From Roseiarcus sp963779095 (GTDB lineage Bacteria > Pseudomonadota > Alphaproteobacteria > Rhizobiales > Beijerinckiaceae): 64,000 nt of DNA. The position numbers were made by a program, and so were the translations under genes. The notes beneath the pieces were generated by a model. That model had not been told where the DNA came from, made no database searches, and was given only the letters and a program-made list of their open reading frames with translations. The stretch covers positions 434,001-498,000 of the forward strand of contig CAVZWU010000012.1 of the NCBI GenBank assembly GCA_963779095.1, written 5' to 3'. Shown here piece after piece: positions 63,902 to 64,000 of this stretch (positions are counted from its first letter, which is position 1; every line of letters begins with the position of its first letter).

Positions 63902-63990
63902 TTTGGGTTTTCTTGGCGGATGGTCGTTTGGCCGCGAAAACCCCAGTTTTCGCGGGTTGGAAAAGCTTGGATTTCCTTGGATTCTCTCGT
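63902..63990. repeat. Dispersed intergenic repeat, module A, second copy
   Basis: Same 89-bp length as 26786-26874. A hairpin CCGCGAAAAC-CCCA-GTTTTCGCGG (63932-63955) sits in its centre; the first copy keeps only part of the pairing. Module-B sequence may follow beyond the window end. Confidence 0.8.
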
Positions 63991-64000
63991 GCGAAACGAT

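Overview
The window is a high-GC alphaproteobacterial chromosome segment. Gene content (class II DAHP synthase, FabI, PdxH, GyrB, isoquinoline-oxidoreductase-type molybdoenzyme, LIV-type ABC transporter, PEPxxWA-CTERM protein) and the tRNA-Lys sequence suggest Hyphomicrobiales, perhaps the Beijerinckiaceae/Methylocystaceae side. That placement is inference; no taxonomic marker was compared.

Layout. 1-4.86 kb: right end of an integrative element. It holds the tail of an IS21-type element (istA end, istB, terminal repeats) inserted into a frameshifted phage/plasmid primase, a coupled hypothetical gene, an excisionase-like HTH protein, and a P4-type tyrosine integrase next to a 3' fragment of tRNA-Lys(CUU). 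4.86-9.92 kb: a decayed second island ending in another tRNA-Lys 3' fragment. It contains an IS630 remnant, a DUF1932 dehydrogenase gene split by a 95-bp MITE and by an IS630 element, a serine-recombinase tail, a broken HTH gene and an intact Gfo/Idh oxidoreductase. 9.9-11.4 kb: an IS110-family element between REP-like palindromes.

11.5-41.3 kb is mostly core genome: gyrB, HpaI-type aldolase, Spy/LTXXQ protein, an isolated AlbA_2 gene split by a MITE, Nudix, pdxH, a DnaJ-type co-chaperone, a sigma/anti-sigma fusion ORF, fabI, an MFS transporter, DAHP synthase, acyltransferase, vapBC, nadE, DUF4337, a methyltransferase, a pRiA4b ORF-3 protein, malonyl-CoA decarboxylase, psuG, a Gfo/Idh dehydrogenase, ggt, L,D-transpeptidase and a two-subunit molybdenum hydroxylase. 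42-44.3 kb holds a Gly-rich PEP-CTERM protein and a lower-GC orphan gene.

44.3-58.7 kb looks like one functional block: a LIV-type ABC importer (livH, livMG fusion, livF; divergent livK), then three metallo-beta-lactamase-fold hydrolases, a beta-hydroxyacid dehydrogenase, a carboxymuconolactone-decarboxylase-like protein, an aldehyde dehydrogenase, a LysR regulator and an MmgE/PrpD protein. It reads as uptake plus oxidation of an unidentified ester, lactone or acid. 58.7-64 kb: an ATP-dependent DNA ligase, a DUF6496 protein, an AGE-family epimerase with a MITE just upstream of its start, and a Tat-exported flavin amine oxidase.

Two themes cut across the window. (1) Four practically identical copies of a 95-bp MITE with TA target duplications are present; removing one TA plus the MITE restores the reading frame in two interrupted genes. 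(2) About 18 single-base frameshifts occur, many in genes that are normally intact (nadE, malonyl-CoA decarboxylase, the molybdenum hydroxylase, LysR, MmgE/PrpD). This pattern may reflect residual assembly indels rather than gene death, so genes called pseudogene for that reason alone may be functional.
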